DNA of 64,000 nucleotides, taken from contig JBFWQQ010000001.1 in the NCBI GenBank assembly GCA_050249355.1, positions 17,890 through 81,889 of the forward strand, written 5' to 3'. Position 1 is the first letter of the stretch; every line of letters begins with the position of its first letter. The notes below the pieces were generated by a model. It was not told where the DNA came from and did not search any database. It saw nothing but the letters and a program-made list of their open reading frames with translations. The stretch is from CAZAQK01 sp050249355 (GTDB taxonomy: Bacteria > Pseudomonadota > Alphaproteobacteria > Rickettsiales > SXRF01). Positions 16,449 to 24,941 of this stretch are shown one piece after another. Made by a program: the position numbers and the translations under genes.

Positions 16449-17621
16449 TCAGGCCGCTTCATTTTCTACTGCGCCGACAATTTTTTCTGCCGCATCGCCG
16501 AGGTCATCGGCGGCGGTGATAGCCAGACCGGAAGATGCCAGCATCTTCTTGCCCAACTCCACGTTGGTACCCTCCAGGCGTACCACCAGCGGAATATTCA
16601 GGTTCACCTCGCGCGCGGCGGTGATGATACCTTCTGCGATAATGTCGCAGCGCATGATGCCACCGAAAATATTCACCAGAATGCCTTCCACATTCTCATC
16701 CGAGAGGATAAGCTTGAACGCTTCGGTCACTTTTTCGCGGTTCGCGCCGCCGCCTACGTCAAGGAAATTGGCTGGCGATCCGCCCTTGAGTTTAATGATG
16801 TCCATGGTTGCCATGGCAAGGCCGGCGCCGTTTACCATACAGCCGATGCTACCGTCCATCTTGATGTAGGACAGGCCGAAACCGGCGGCTTTCTGTTCCA
16901 GCGGGTCTTCTTCGTCCGGGTCACGCAGCTCGCCGATATCGGGGTGGCGGAACAATGCATTTTCATCGAAGTTGAATTTAGCATCCAGCGCCACCAAGTG
17001 ACTATCCTCGGTGATCACCAGCGGGTTGATCTCCAGCTGCGATGCATCGGTTTCATTGAACGCCTGCCACAGACCCTGAATGAATTTGGCAAACTCGCCA
17101 TGCATGGTTTTGGGGATCTGCAGGCCGAACGCCAGCTTGCGTATATGGAAATCCTGTAGGCCGGTGGCCGGATCCACGCTTTGCTTGATGATCTTTTCGG
17201 GTTCTTTTTCCGCCACCTCTTCGATCTCCACGCCGCCTTCGCGAGACGCCACGAATGTCACGCGCGAGGTCGCACGGTCTACCAACATGCTGAGGTAAAG
17301 CTCTTTGTCGATCGACGTGCCTTCTTCAACATAAATGCGCTTTACCAGCTTGCCTTCCGGCCCGGTCTGGTGGGTCACCAGCGTCATGCCCAGCATGTTT
17401 TTGGCCAGCGTTTCCACTTCATCGAGCGACTTTGCCAGCTTCACACCGCCGCCTTTGCCACGGCCGCCAGCATGGATCTGCGCTTTTACCACCCATAATT
17501 TTCCGCCCAGCCCTTGTGCCGCTTGCACCGCCTCTTGCGGTTTGTAGGCCACCTGGCCGCGTGGCACGGCCACACCATATTTCGCTAAAATCTGTTTGGC
17601 TTGGTACTCATGTATATTCAT
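16449..17621 (-). CDS. sucC: Succinyl-CoA synthetase beta subunit
   Basis: ADP- or GDP-forming partner of SucD. The 390 aa sequence opens with MNIHEYQAKQILAKYGV, typical of the ATP-grasp fold, followed by VVKAQIHAGGRGKGGGVK, NPLVITEDSHLVALDAK and the C-terminal nucleotide and subunit interface VNIFGGIMRCD. It lies 19 bases after mdh, so mdh-sucC-X-sucD probably form one unit. Confidence 0.98.
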   Translation of the reverse strand: MNIHEYQAKQILAKYGVAVPRGQVAYKPQEAVQAAQGLGGKLWVVKAQIHAGGRGKGGGVKLAKSLDEVETLAKNMLGMTLVTHQTGPEGKLVKRIYVEEGTSIDKELYLSMLVDRATSRVTFVASREGGVEIEEVAEKEPEKIIKQSVDPATGLQDFHIRKLAFGLQIPKTMHGEFAKFIQGLWQAFNETDASQLEINPLVITEDSHLVALDAKFNFDENALFRHPDIGELRDPDEEDPLEQKAAGFGLSYIKMDGSIGCMVNGAGLAMATMDIIKLKGGSPANFLDVGGGANREKVTEAFKLILSDENVEGILVNIFGGIMRCDIIAEGIITAAREVNLNIPLVVRLEGTNVELGKKMLASSGLAITAADDLGDAAEKIVGAVENEAA

Positions 17622-17640
17622 GAATTTCTCCTATGTTTTC

Positions 17641-18606
17641 TTATGCGGCCTTGCTTCCATTCAGGTCAATGGCAGCGCACAACCCCTTTACCGCTTCCAC
17701 CGATTTGTCGAACTCGGCTTTCTGGTCTTTACTAAGCGCGATCTCGACCACTTTTTCCACACCTGCCGCACCGATGACACACGGAACACCGACATACAGG
17801 TCTTTCACGCCGAACTCGCCATTGAGATGCGCGGCGCAGGGCAGGATGCGTTTCTTGTCATACAGATACGCCTCGGCCATGCGAATCGCAGATGCCGCCG
17901 GCGCGTAATAGGCCGAGCCGGTCTTGAGCAGCCCGACGATCTCGGCACCACCGTCACGCGTGCGCTGGATGATCGTATCGAGTTTGTCTTGTTTGATCCA
18001 GCCCATGCGCACAAATTCGGAAAGCGGAATACCTGACACGGTGGTATATTCCGGCACCGGCACCATGGTGTCGCCATGCCCACCGAGCACGAATGCATTG
18101 ATATCGGCGATCGACACGCCCAGCGCTTCCGATAGGAAATATGCAAAGCGCGACGAATCAAGCACGCCAGCCATGCCTACCACTTTCTTTGCCGGCAGGC
18201 CGGATACTTTCTGCATCACCCATACCATCGCATCAAGCGGGTTGGTGATCACGATCACGAACGCGTTCGGGCAATGTTTCTTGATATTCTCGCCGACTGT
18301 TTTGATGATGCTGGTGTTGATGCTGAGCAAATCATCGCGGCTCATGCCCGGTTTGCGTGGCACACCGGCGGTGACGATCACCACATCAGAGCCCTTGATA
18401 TCGGCATAATCGTTGGTGCCTTTGATGTGCACATCGGCCCCATCAACGAACGAGCTTTGTGAAATGTCGAGCGCCTTGCCCTGCGGCAGGCCTTCGGCGA
18501 TATCGAATAATACCACATCACCCAGGTTTTTCAGTTCGGCCAGATGGGCAAGCGTGCCCCCGATCATACCAGAACCAATAAGGGCAATCTTTTTACGTGC
18601 GCTCAT
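17641..18606 (-). CDS. mdh: Malate dehydrogenase (LDH-like type)
   Basis: Interconverts malate and oxaloacetate with NAD in the TCA cycle. The 321 aa protein has the Rossmann motif IGSGMIGGTLAHLA, the substrate arginine loop GVPRKPGMSRDDLL, NPLDAMVW and the catalytic histidine in LGGHGDTMVP, which marks the alphaproteobacterial LDH-like MDH group. AAAGGA before the ATG is the ribosome site. It heads mdh-sucC-X-sucD. Confidence 0.97.
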   Translation of the reverse strand: MSARKKIALIGSGMIGGTLAHLAELKNLGDVVLFDIAEGLPQGKALDISQSSFVDGADVHIKGTNDYADIKGSDVVIVTAGVPRKPGMSRDDLLSINTSIIKTVGENIKKHCPNAFVIVITNPLDAMVWVMQKVSGLPAKKVVGMAGVLDSSRFAYFLSEALGVSIADINAFVLGGHGDTMVPVPEYTTVSGIPLSEFVRMGWIKQDKLDTIIQRTRDGGAEIVGLLKTGSAYYAPAASAIRMAEAYLYDKKRILPCAAHLNGEFGVKDLYVGVPCVIGAAGVEKVVEIALSKDQKAEFDKSVEAVKGLCAAIDLNGSKAA

Positions 18607-18642
18607 AGCTATATCCTTTCATGGGAATGAACCGCTAGCGTC

Positions 18643-18671
18643 CTTTTAGGCGCTGCGAAAAGGTTTTGCAA
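18643..18671 (-). promoter_or_regulatory. Possible promoter of mdh-sucC-X-sucD
   Basis: TTGCAA (18671-18666), a 17-base spacer and TAAAAG (18648-18643) on the minus strand, within the 88-base rho-mdh gap. Four of six matches per box; tentative. Confidence 0.3.
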
Positions 18672-18694
18672 CCGCAGAGTTGACCCGTGCCACC

Positions 18695-19957
18695 TTAGGC
18701 TTTGTTCATCTTGTCGAAGAACTCGGAATTGCTCTTGGTCTCACCCAATTTTTCCAGCAGGAATTCGATGCCGTCCATCGGCCCCATCGGTGCAAGAATC
18801 TTGCGCATCACCCACATTTTGGTGAGGGTGGCTTTATCCACCAACAGGTCTTCCTTGCGGGTGCCGGACTTGGTGATATCCATCGCCGGGAAGGTACGTT
18901 TATCGGCCAGCTTGCGATCAAGCACGATCTCGGAGTTGCCGGTGCCCTTGAACTCTTCGAAGATCACCTCGTCCATGCGGCTGCCGGTTTCGATCAGCGC
19001 GGTGGCGATGATGGTGAGCGAACCGCCATGTTCGATGTTACGCGCCGCACCGAAGAAACGTTTCGGGCGTTGCAATGCGTTCGCGTCGACACCACCGGTC
19101 AGCACTTTACCGGACGACGGTACAACCGTGTTGTAGGCGCGGGCGAGGCGGGTAATGGAGTCGAGCAGGATCACTACATCTTTTTTATGCTCCACCAGTT
19201 TCTTGGCCTTTTCTATCACCATTTCGGCCAGCGCCACGTGGCGGGTTGCCGGTTCGTCGAAGGTAGACGATACCACTTCGCCTTTAACCGTGCGCTGCAT
19301 GTCGGTCACCTCTTCGGGGCGCTCATCGATCAGCAGTACGATCAGGAATGCATCGGGATGGTTGGCGGTGATGGAGTGCGCAATATTCTGCAAATATACC
19401 GTTTTACCGGTGCGGGGCGGCGCCACGACCAGCGCGCGCTGGCCAAAGCCCAGCGGCACCACGATGTCGGCCACACGCATGGACATATCTTTTTTGTCCG
19501 GGCGGTTTTCGATCTCGAGCTTGATACGACGTTCAGGATAGAGAGGGGTCAGGTTGTCGAAATTGATGCGATGACGCACTTGTTCGGGCGCATCGAAGTT
19601 GATGGTGTTGACCTTGATCAGGGCAAAATAACGCTCGCCGTCTTTGGGCGCACGAATTTCGCCATCCACTGTGTCGCCGGTGCGCAAACCGAAGCGGCGG
19701 ATCTGGGCCGGGGCCACATAAATATCGTCGGGGCCCGGCAGGTAGTTAGCCTGTGGCGAGCGCAGGAAGCCAAAACCATCCTGTAGCACCTCGATCACGC
19801 CGTCGCCAGTAATTGGTTCTCCGTTCTCCGCCTGCTTCTTCAGGATGGCAAATATCATTTCCTGCTTGAGCAGGGTGCTGGCGTTTTCTACCCCGGCGTC
19901 TTCGGCCAGTTGCAGCAATTCATCGGCTGATTTCAGCTTAAGTTCTTGGATTTTCAT
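18695..19957 (-). CDS. rho: Transcription termination factor Rho
   Basis: Hexameric RNA helicase that ends transcription and frees RNA from polymerase. At 420 aa it has the normal core length. An N-terminal RNA-binding domain (1-130, with DGFGFLRSPQANYLPGPDDIYV) is followed by the ATPase domain with Walker A APPRTGKT, Walker B DVVILLDSITR and the Q/R-loop region. An excellent promoter lies about 90 bases upstream, giving a leader of roughly 80 nucleotides. Confidence 0.98.
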   Translation of the reverse strand: MKIQELKLKSADELLQLAEDAGVENASTLLKQEMIFAILKKQAENGEPITGDGVIEVLQDGFGFLRSPQANYLPGPDDIYVAPAQIRRFGLRTGDTVDGEIRAPKDGERYFALIKVNTINFDAPEQVRHRINFDNLTPLYPERRIKLEIENRPDKKDMSMRVADIVVPLGFGQRALVVAPPRTGKTVYLQNIAHSITANHPDAFLIVLLIDERPEEVTDMQRTVKGEVVSSTFDEPATRHVALAEMVIEKAKKLVEHKKDVVILLDSITRLARAYNTVVPSSGKVLTGGVDANALQRPKRFFGAARNIEHGGSLTIIATALIETGSRMDEVIFEEFKGTGNSEIVLDRKLADKRTFPAMDITKSGTRKEDLLVDKATLTKMWVMRKILAPMGPMDGIEFLLEKLGETKSNSEFFDKMNKA

Positions 19958-20045
19958 ATAGCACTATGAGTTTGGAAGTGGATGGATGATCGATTTTAAG
20001 GGCAGGGGATTCGCCGTGAGTCGGCAAAAATCAGGTTAGGGCGAT

Positions 20046-20074
20046 ATCATATGCCAGTTATCCCGACGGGTCAA
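20046..20074 (-). promoter_or_regulatory. Sigma70-type promoter of rho
   Basis: TTGACC (20074-20069), exactly 17 bases, then TATGAT (20051-20046) on the minus strand. Each box matches five of six consensus positions. It lies just beyond the stop of the preceding orphan gene and predicts an approximately 80-nt rho leader, a size at which autoregulation is often seen in other bacteria. Confidence 0.65.
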
Positions 20075-20098
20075 TGGTTTTTTGTTCATTACAGGCGC

Positions 20099-20440
20099 TT
20101 ACCGGGGGCTCTCGTCCAATGCCGCACGCATTATTTCGCCAGCATCGAATGCCAGATCTGGCCTTTTGTGCTTTATTTCCTGCAGGATTTCCGGCGGGGG
20201 GGCCGCACCTTCGCCCGATGCGAGTATCTCACGGGCATACGCACAAAGATCATAACCGCCTCGCGCCTGCGCCGCAAGAAATGCCGGATAATCCACCGGC
20301 GACAGGGTGGCGTAAGCCCAATGGTCCGCCCCCTGTATTTTGCCCTGCACCAGTATCAGTATGCTGGTATGCTGGGCCAGTTCATCTGCCAATTCCGACA
20401 TCACCTGGTCTAATATGGTCTGTTCTACCTGATGCTGCAT
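20099..20440 (-). CDS. Hypothetical protein (113 aa)
   Basis: Not recognised. Predicted mixed alpha/beta soluble protein without signal peptide or membrane helix; the middle has a beta-like ILILVQGKIQGADHWAYATL followed by helices. It follows the 20444-21223 gene by 3 bases on the same strand, so the two are probably translated together, at the end of the hem cluster. The rho promoter starts 25 bases after it. Confidence 0.6.
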   Translation of the reverse strand: MQHQVEQTILDQVMSELADELAQHTSILILVQGKIQGADHWAYATLSPVDYPAFLAAQARGGYDLCAYAREILASGEGAAPPPEILQEIKHKRPDLAFDAGEIMRAALDESPR

Positions 20441-20443
20441 ATG

Positions 20444-21223
20444 CTACTTACTCTGCCCGAACGATTCGGGGCGCTGGCGCAGCGCCTTGGCGCGCGGTTT
20501 GAAATTCTCGTCACGCATTTCGCGCAGTATGAAATTCGATGTTCCAAGACAGATGCCCGAGAGAGCGCGTGCCATATCCTTGTTTGACAACCCATCAAAC
20601 AATACCAGCAGCGCACTGAGCTGCAACATGTCCGATGCTAGTTTTTTCGGATTGGCCGCATAATCATGCTTTACCTTATCCGCATGCTTTCCCCTTTCGC
20701 GGGTGGCATACCCTTCCGTTTTATGGCTGGTGGGGCTGTTGTCAAACACCAGAGGGCCGGCTCTTTCCAATCGTTCCGGCATAACTGCGCCATAACCCGT
20801 CCATGCCAGAGTCCACAGCCCCGCCATCGTTTCAGTCGTACGTTTTTTCATGACGCCAGATGCTACCAAGCATGCCGCTGATGCCGCAAGTATCCCATAA
20901 TAGGTGCGCCCTACATAAGCGGGGCGCAGACGGTCAACAAAGCCTGCTTTCGCGTCATTCGCCGCTTTGCCCGATTCCGCTTCCCCGAAAGTGGCCAAAA
21001 ACGCCGCCCCTAGCACACCAAGTCCCCCGGTAGCCGCCCGCAGGGGGCTTGGTTTTGTGCCCACTCCCATGCCGGAAACAATCACCAGACCGTGCGATAA
21101 CATGCGTATCGTGCCTGCCACCCGATACTGGTTGGCCTGCCACCATTCATTTTTTGCTGTAACCGCAACCGGTTGTGCCTCCGATGCATCAAAAAGAAGC
21201 GGGGTGTATCTATCCCTAGACAT
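20444..21223 (-). CDS. Hypothetical membrane protein (259 aa)
   Basis: Not recognised. There are hydrophobic segments around residues 40-60 (MLSHGLVIVSGMGVG), 68-82 (GLGVLGAAFLATFG), 108-122 (YYGILAASAACLVASG) and 200-212 (LQLSALLVLFDGL), between hydrophilic loops rich in Lys and Arg. The C-terminal tail is basic. It lies 41 bases after hemJ and is coupled to the 113 aa gene. Nothing in the sequence assigns a haem-related role; co-transcription with hemEHJ is inferred from spacing only. Confidence 0.65.
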   Translation of the reverse strand: MSRDRYTPLLFDASEAQPVAVTAKNEWWQANQYRVAGTIRMLSHGLVIVSGMGVGTKPSPLRAATGGLGVLGAAFLATFGEAESGKAANDAKAGFVDRLRPAYVGRTYYGILAASAACLVASGVMKKRTTETMAGLWTLAWTGYGAVMPERLERAGPLVFDNSPTSHKTEGYATRERGKHADKVKHDYAANPKKLASDMLQLSALLVLFDGLSNKDMARALSGICLGTSNFILREMRDENFKPRAKALRQRPESFGQSK

Positions 21224-21264
21224 GTGGAAAATGTTAACAATTTTGTTAACTTTTCACAAGCGCT

Positions 21265-21708
21265 TTATAGGGGCTTCACTACTGCCAATACCACAATACC
21301 CACCATCAGAACTGCTGGTATTTCATTGAATATCCTGAAGAATCTTTCTGATTTTTGCCGTTCGTCGCGATAAAAGGCCTTGCGGTAACGGCTCATCATG
21401 GCATGGCTGACCTGCATGCCGACCAGCAACGTAAACTTGTAATGGAACCACAGGCCATTCACCGGGTCGAACGCGTTGATGTACCACGCCATCCATAGGC
21501 CCGCCAGCCATGCCACTATCATCGCCGGGTTGATGATTAGCCGCATCAGCTTGCGCTCCATCACCTTGAACAGTTCCGAGGCTTCACTGCCGGGCGCCGT
21601 CCTCGAATGGTACACAAACAGGCGCGGCAAGTAGAGCATCCCGGCCATCCAGGATAAAACGGCAATGATGTGTAACGCTTTAACCCAGTGGTATAGGCTA
21701 TCTATCAT
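21265..21708 (-). CDS. hemJ: Protoporphyrinogen IX oxidase HemJ
   Basis: Small integral-membrane oxidase that makes protoporphyrin IX in many alphaproteobacteria and cyanobacteria. The 147 aa protein has about four hydrophobic helices, the conserved histidine in WVKALHIIAVLSWMAGML, LYLPRLFVYH and the LNEIPAVLM-like FNEIPAVLMVGIVVLAVVKP ending. Its ATG overlaps the hemH stop (ATGA), so synthesis is coupled to the next enzyme of the same pathway. Confidence 0.95.
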   Translation of the reverse strand: MIDSLYHWVKALHIIAVLSWMAGMLYLPRLFVYHSRTAPGSEASELFKVMERKLMRLIINPAMIVAWLAGLWMAWYINAFDPVNGLWFHYKFTLLVGMQVSHAMMSRYRKAFYRDERQKSERFFRIFNEIPAVLMVGIVVLAVVKPL

Positions 21709-22739
21709 GCGGCAATTTTTTCCTGCTCCAGGTACTCACACTGGCCATGTTCCCGGCAATATCCGCAATGTTCTTTTTTACGGGTTTCCTTTTTGGTGCA
21801 AAGTTCCGCCAACGCCTGGATATAATACGGATCGGTGCCCAGCGCCGGTACGCGCCAGTAATTCGGCACCCCATGCTCTTGGGCCAGTTCGCGGTATTCC
21901 ACATCCAGTTCCACCAGTGTCTCCGAATGCTCCGATACGAACGCCACTGGCACTACAAGCACCGATACGCCTTCTTTTCCGGCTTTCTCTATCTCTTCTT
22001 CCGTGGAAGGACCGATCCATTTTTTCGGCCCTACTTTGCTCTGGTAACAGATGCGGTGATCTATGCCGTCTATCGACAACACCTGCACGATCAATTCCAC
22101 CGTTTTTTCCACTTGCTGCTGGTAAGGATCGCCCTGTCTTATAATGCTTTCGGGCAGGCCGTGTGCAGAAAACAACACGCGTGGCTTGCTTTCTTCTGCT
22201 GCGCGCCAGTAGGTGTCCTTGATGTTGTTCACATGCGCCGCAATAAAACCGAAATCGTCATAGTAGCAGCATATTTTGGAAGTCGGCACGTCCAGTCCAC
22301 ATTTTCGCGCTGCCCTTTCCCAGTCGCGTATAGACGACTCGGTAGTGGTAGTTGAATATTGCGGATAGAGCGGCAGCAGGATCACTTCGTCCGGGCTATA
22401 TGCTTTCACATTCCTGACTACACTATCGCTGCGCGGATCCCAGTAGCGCATGCATACGAATGTTTTATATTCGTCTTCTTCGGCGGCCAGTTGCTTTTCC
22501 AGTGCCGTTGCCTGTGCTATGGTCTGATCGAGTATAGGGGACTTTCCCCCCATTTGCTGGTAAATCCCTTTGGCTTTGCGTGTGCGCAAAGTGGTTATCA
22601 GCATCGCCAGCAGCCACCGCAATGGCTGGGCCAACCGTATGATCGCAGGGTCATTGAACAAATTGAACAGGAACGGGCGAACCGATTTCAGATCGTCGGG
22701 GCCTCCCAGATTGAATAATATGACTGCTTTTTTGCTCAT
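21705..22739 (-). CDS. hemH: Ferrochelatase
   Basis: Inserts ferrous iron into protoporphyrin IX. The 344 aa protein begins MSKKAVILFNLGGPDDL and has LPLYPQYSTTTT, the metal-site FSAHGLPESIIRQGDPY and VAFVSEHSETLVELD. I chose 22739 because its ATG overlaps the hemE stop as TAATG. An upstream in-frame start at 22772 would lie inside hemE. Cysteines near the C-terminus (CTKKE...CGYCREHGQC) could hold an iron-sulfur cluster, as in some ferrochelatases. Confidence 0.97.
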   Translation of the reverse strand: MSKKAVILFNLGGPDDLKSVRPFLFNLFNDPAIIRLAQPLRWLLAMLITTLRTRKAKGIYQQMGGKSPILDQTIAQATALEKQLAAEEDEYKTFVCMRYWDPRSDSVVRNVKAYSPDEVILLPLYPQYSTTTTESSIRDWERAARKCGLDVPTSKICCYYDDFGFIAAHVNNIKDTYWRAAEESKPRVLFSAHGLPESIIRQGDPYQQQVEKTVELIVQVLSIDGIDHRICYQSKVGPKKWIGPSTEEEIEKAGKEGVSVLVVPVAFVSEHSETLVELDVEYRELAQEHGVPNYWRVPALGTDPYYIQALAELCTKKETRKKEHCGYCREHGQCEYLEQEKIAA

Positions 22740-23779
22740 TACACTAATCGTATGCCTTTCAGATAGTGGCACAATGCCTGTATATTCTCTATCGGTGTGT
22801 GTGGCAAAATACCATGTCCAAGATTAAAAACAAAAGGTTTGTCTTTTAAATTTTCCACTATGTCCGCCGCCGTTTGCAGCATGGCATGCGTGTCCCCTGC
22901 AAGCATCTCCGGGTGCAGGCAACCCTGCACTACGATATGCGGTTGTAACTTTTCATGTATCCATTCCAGCGGCACCGAATCGTCTACACTGATTGCATTA
23001 GCTCCGCTTTGCTGTGCGTAGGATAAAAACTTGATTCCCGACTGGCGGGGAAACGCTATCACCGGTAACTGAGGACATTTCTGTTTTATTTTTTCTATGA
23101 TGCGCCTGGCCGGTGCGATAGACCATGTAGCATATTCCTGCTCACTCAAAATTCCGGACCAGGAATCAAAAAGCTGGAACACATCGGCCCCAGCTTCCGC
23201 CTGTTGGATCGCATGGTGTGCAATGGCGTCGATCAGCCGATCAGTCATCTCTGAAAATAATTCCGGCTGCTGCTGCATCATCGCGCGAACCTTATGGAAA
23301 GACCGGCTAGAGCCTCCCTCAATCATGTAACACAATAGTGTCCATGGCGCGCCCGCAAAGCCGATCAACGATTTTTCTTTGGGAAGTTCTTTTCGCGTCC
23401 GTTGTATCGCTTCGTAAACAGGTGCCAATTTTTCCACATCAAATCGCGTATATTTTTTTGCGTCCGTTTTTCCGGTGATCGCATCCAGTTTTGGGCCCTC
23501 GCCTGTAACGAACGATACGCCTTGCCCGAATGCGTGCGGTATCACCAGTATATCGGAGAATATAATCGCCGCATCCATGTCAAAGCGACGTACAGGCTGT
23601 AACGTTGCTTCGCTAGCTGCCTGTGGCGTATAGCAAAAATGCATGAAGCTTTCATACTTGCTTCTGAGTTCGCGATATTCAGGTAGCGAACGCCCTGCCT
23701 GCCGCATGAACCAGAATGGCGGCCTTTGCTGTTGGGTACCTAATAACGTGCGGTGCAATATCGAATCGGGAGGAATCAT
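22739..23779 (-). CDS. hemE: Uroporphyrinogen decarboxylase
   Basis: Converts uroporphyrinogen III to coproporphyrinogen III. The 346 aa protein has the N-terminal signature PPFWFMRQAGRSLPEYRELR, the catalytic region FSDILVIPHAFG and GFAGAPWTLLCYMIEGGSS. It heads hemE-hemH-hemJ. No ribosome site precedes the ATG. A TATAAT on the minus strand (23795-23790) ends only 10 bases before it, so a leaderless message is possible. The gene marks the left edge of the predicted replication origin, as in Caulobacter. Confidence 0.97.
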   Translation of the reverse strand: MIPPDSILHRTLLGTQQQRPPFWFMRQAGRSLPEYRELRSKYESFMHFCYTPQAASEATLQPVRRFDMDAAIIFSDILVIPHAFGQGVSFVTGEGPKLDAITGKTDAKKYTRFDVEKLAPVYEAIQRTRKELPKEKSLIGFAGAPWTLLCYMIEGGSSRSFHKVRAMMQQQPELFSEMTDRLIDAIAHHAIQQAEAGADVFQLFDSWSGILSEQEYATWSIAPARRIIEKIKQKCPQLPVIAFPRQSGIKFLSYAQQSGANAISVDDSVPLEWIHEKLQPHIVVQGCLHPEMLAGDTHAMLQTAADIVENLKDKPFVFNLGHGILPHTPIENIQALCHYLKGIRLV

Positions 23780-24115
23780 TAATAATAATATTATATATAT
23801 ATTTAAGATAGTAGTAGTAGTTGTATGCAGGCTAAGCGGGGATTAAATTTTATACCTCTATTACTAACAGGAGTTATGATAAAAACCAAAGAGGAAAAAT
23901 ACCGGGGAATAAAACTAACTCACGAAAGAAAAATAATAAAATCCCTCAGGGTAAAACGAGGATAAATGGTTATTCTCATTTTTCACAGCGGCATGAAATA
24001 ATAATTCAAATGGGGATAAGCAGGCATAAAGGATAAAAAGAAATATGGATAAAAAGAATACACCGGAATATCAGAAGGATTATAAGGCATTTATCCCCAA
24101 TGATGTGAACAGACC
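23780..24115. other. oriC: Predicted chromosomal replication origin (oriC)
   Basis: A 336-base gene-free stretch between hemE and ppsR, the position of the origin in Caulobacter and Rickettsia. It holds an almost pure A/T block at 23779-23807 (candidate unwinding element) beside hemE. DnaA-box-like nonamers occur on both strands: TTATCCCCA at 24091-24099 (plus) and 24019-24011 (minus), and TTATCCATA at 24052-24044 (minus), each one mismatch from TTATCCACA. Weaker GGATAA copies lie at 23957-23965 and 24031-24036. Genes on both sides mostly point away. Origin function is inferred; no single element proves it. Confidence 0.75.
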
Positions 24116-24940
24116 ATGAAATCATTCATTATTCACCTGGTATCCGATTCGACTGGAGAAACAGTAAGCAGTGTGGCGCGTGCGGCGCTTGCACAATTCG
24201 ACGAGATAGAATGTGAAGAATATAACTGGACGCTCGTGCGCAGCAAGCAGCAGATAGACAAGGTCATAGCAGCCATACAAGAACATCCCGGCGTGGTGAT
24301 GTATACATTAGTGGATGCCGACCTGCACGACCGGTTGAAATCTTCCTGCGCCAAGCTCGGTGTTCCATGTATTCCGGTCCTTTCGCGTATTGTCAATGAG
24401 CTGTCTGCCTACTGGGGGGTAAAAACACACGCGCTTCCCGGAAAACAACACGCGCTGGATCAGGAATATTTTGACCGCGTGGATGCCATCAATTATGCGC
24501 TGGCGCATGACGACGGACAAGCCCACTGGGAGCTTGAAGAATCAGATATAGTATTGGTGGGCGTTTCACGCACCTCGAAATCGCCGACCTGCATGTATCT
24601 TGCCTATAAGGGATATAAAACCGCCAACGTGCCGTTTGTGCTGGATTGTCCGTTGCCAGAAACGCTGGAGACCCTTACCCGTCCGCTGGTAGTGGGACTT
24701 ACGATCAATCCCGAGCGCCTGCAACAGATACGCAAAACACGACTACAGTCATTGAACCAGGAGCAGCATAGCAATTATATCGACATGGAATACATGCAAC
24801 GGGAAATTGCCGAATCGCGCAAGCTGTTCCAGAAACACCAGTGGCCCGTGATCGATGTGACACGCAGGTCTGTGGAGGAAACAGCGGCCACCATCATGCA
24901 GTTTGAAAAGAAGCATCAGGAAAAAATAAAAGGGAACTGA
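24116..24940 (+). CDS. ppsR: Pyruvate,phosphate dikinase / PEP synthase regulatory protein (kinase-pyrophosphorylase, DUF299)
   Basis: Bifunctional family that phosphorylates a dikinase with ADP and dephosphorylates it with phosphate, so controlling PEP formation. The 274 aa protein opens IIHLVSDSTGETV, and has the P-loop-like GVSRTSKSPT (about residues 149-158) and the C-terminal DVTRRSVEETAATIM. The target dikinase is not in the window. It is the first gene right of the predicted origin, matching the gene called RP001 in Rickettsia. aroE follows after one base. Confidence 0.93.
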   Translation: MKSFIIHLVSDSTGETVSSVARAALAQFDEIECEEYNWTLVRSKQQIDKVIAAIQEHPGVVMYTLVDADLHDRLKSSCAKLGVPCIPVLSRIVNELSAYWGVKTHALPGKQHALDQEYFDRVDAINYALAHDDGQAHWELEESDIVLVGVSRTSKSPTCMYLAYKGYKTANVPFVLDCPLPETLETLTRPLVVGLTINPERLQQIRKTRLQSLNQEQHSNYIDMEYMQREIAESRKLFQKHQWPVIDVTRRSVEETAATIMQFEKKHQEKIKGN

Positions 24941-24941
24941 A

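Noticed and set aside
16371..17159. 262-codon plus-strand frame opposite sucC
   Set aside because: Shadow of the conserved SucC sequence; no promoter or ribosome site.
18680..19786. 368-codon plus-strand open frame opposite rho
   Set aside because: It is an antisense shadow: its frame mirrors rho codon structure, it has no ribosome site, and Rho is unmistakable on the other strand.
23809..23820. TAG trinucleotide repeat (about four copies) near hemE
   Set aside because: Too short for a microsatellite call and may simply be part of the A/T-rich origin region; recorded under oriC only.
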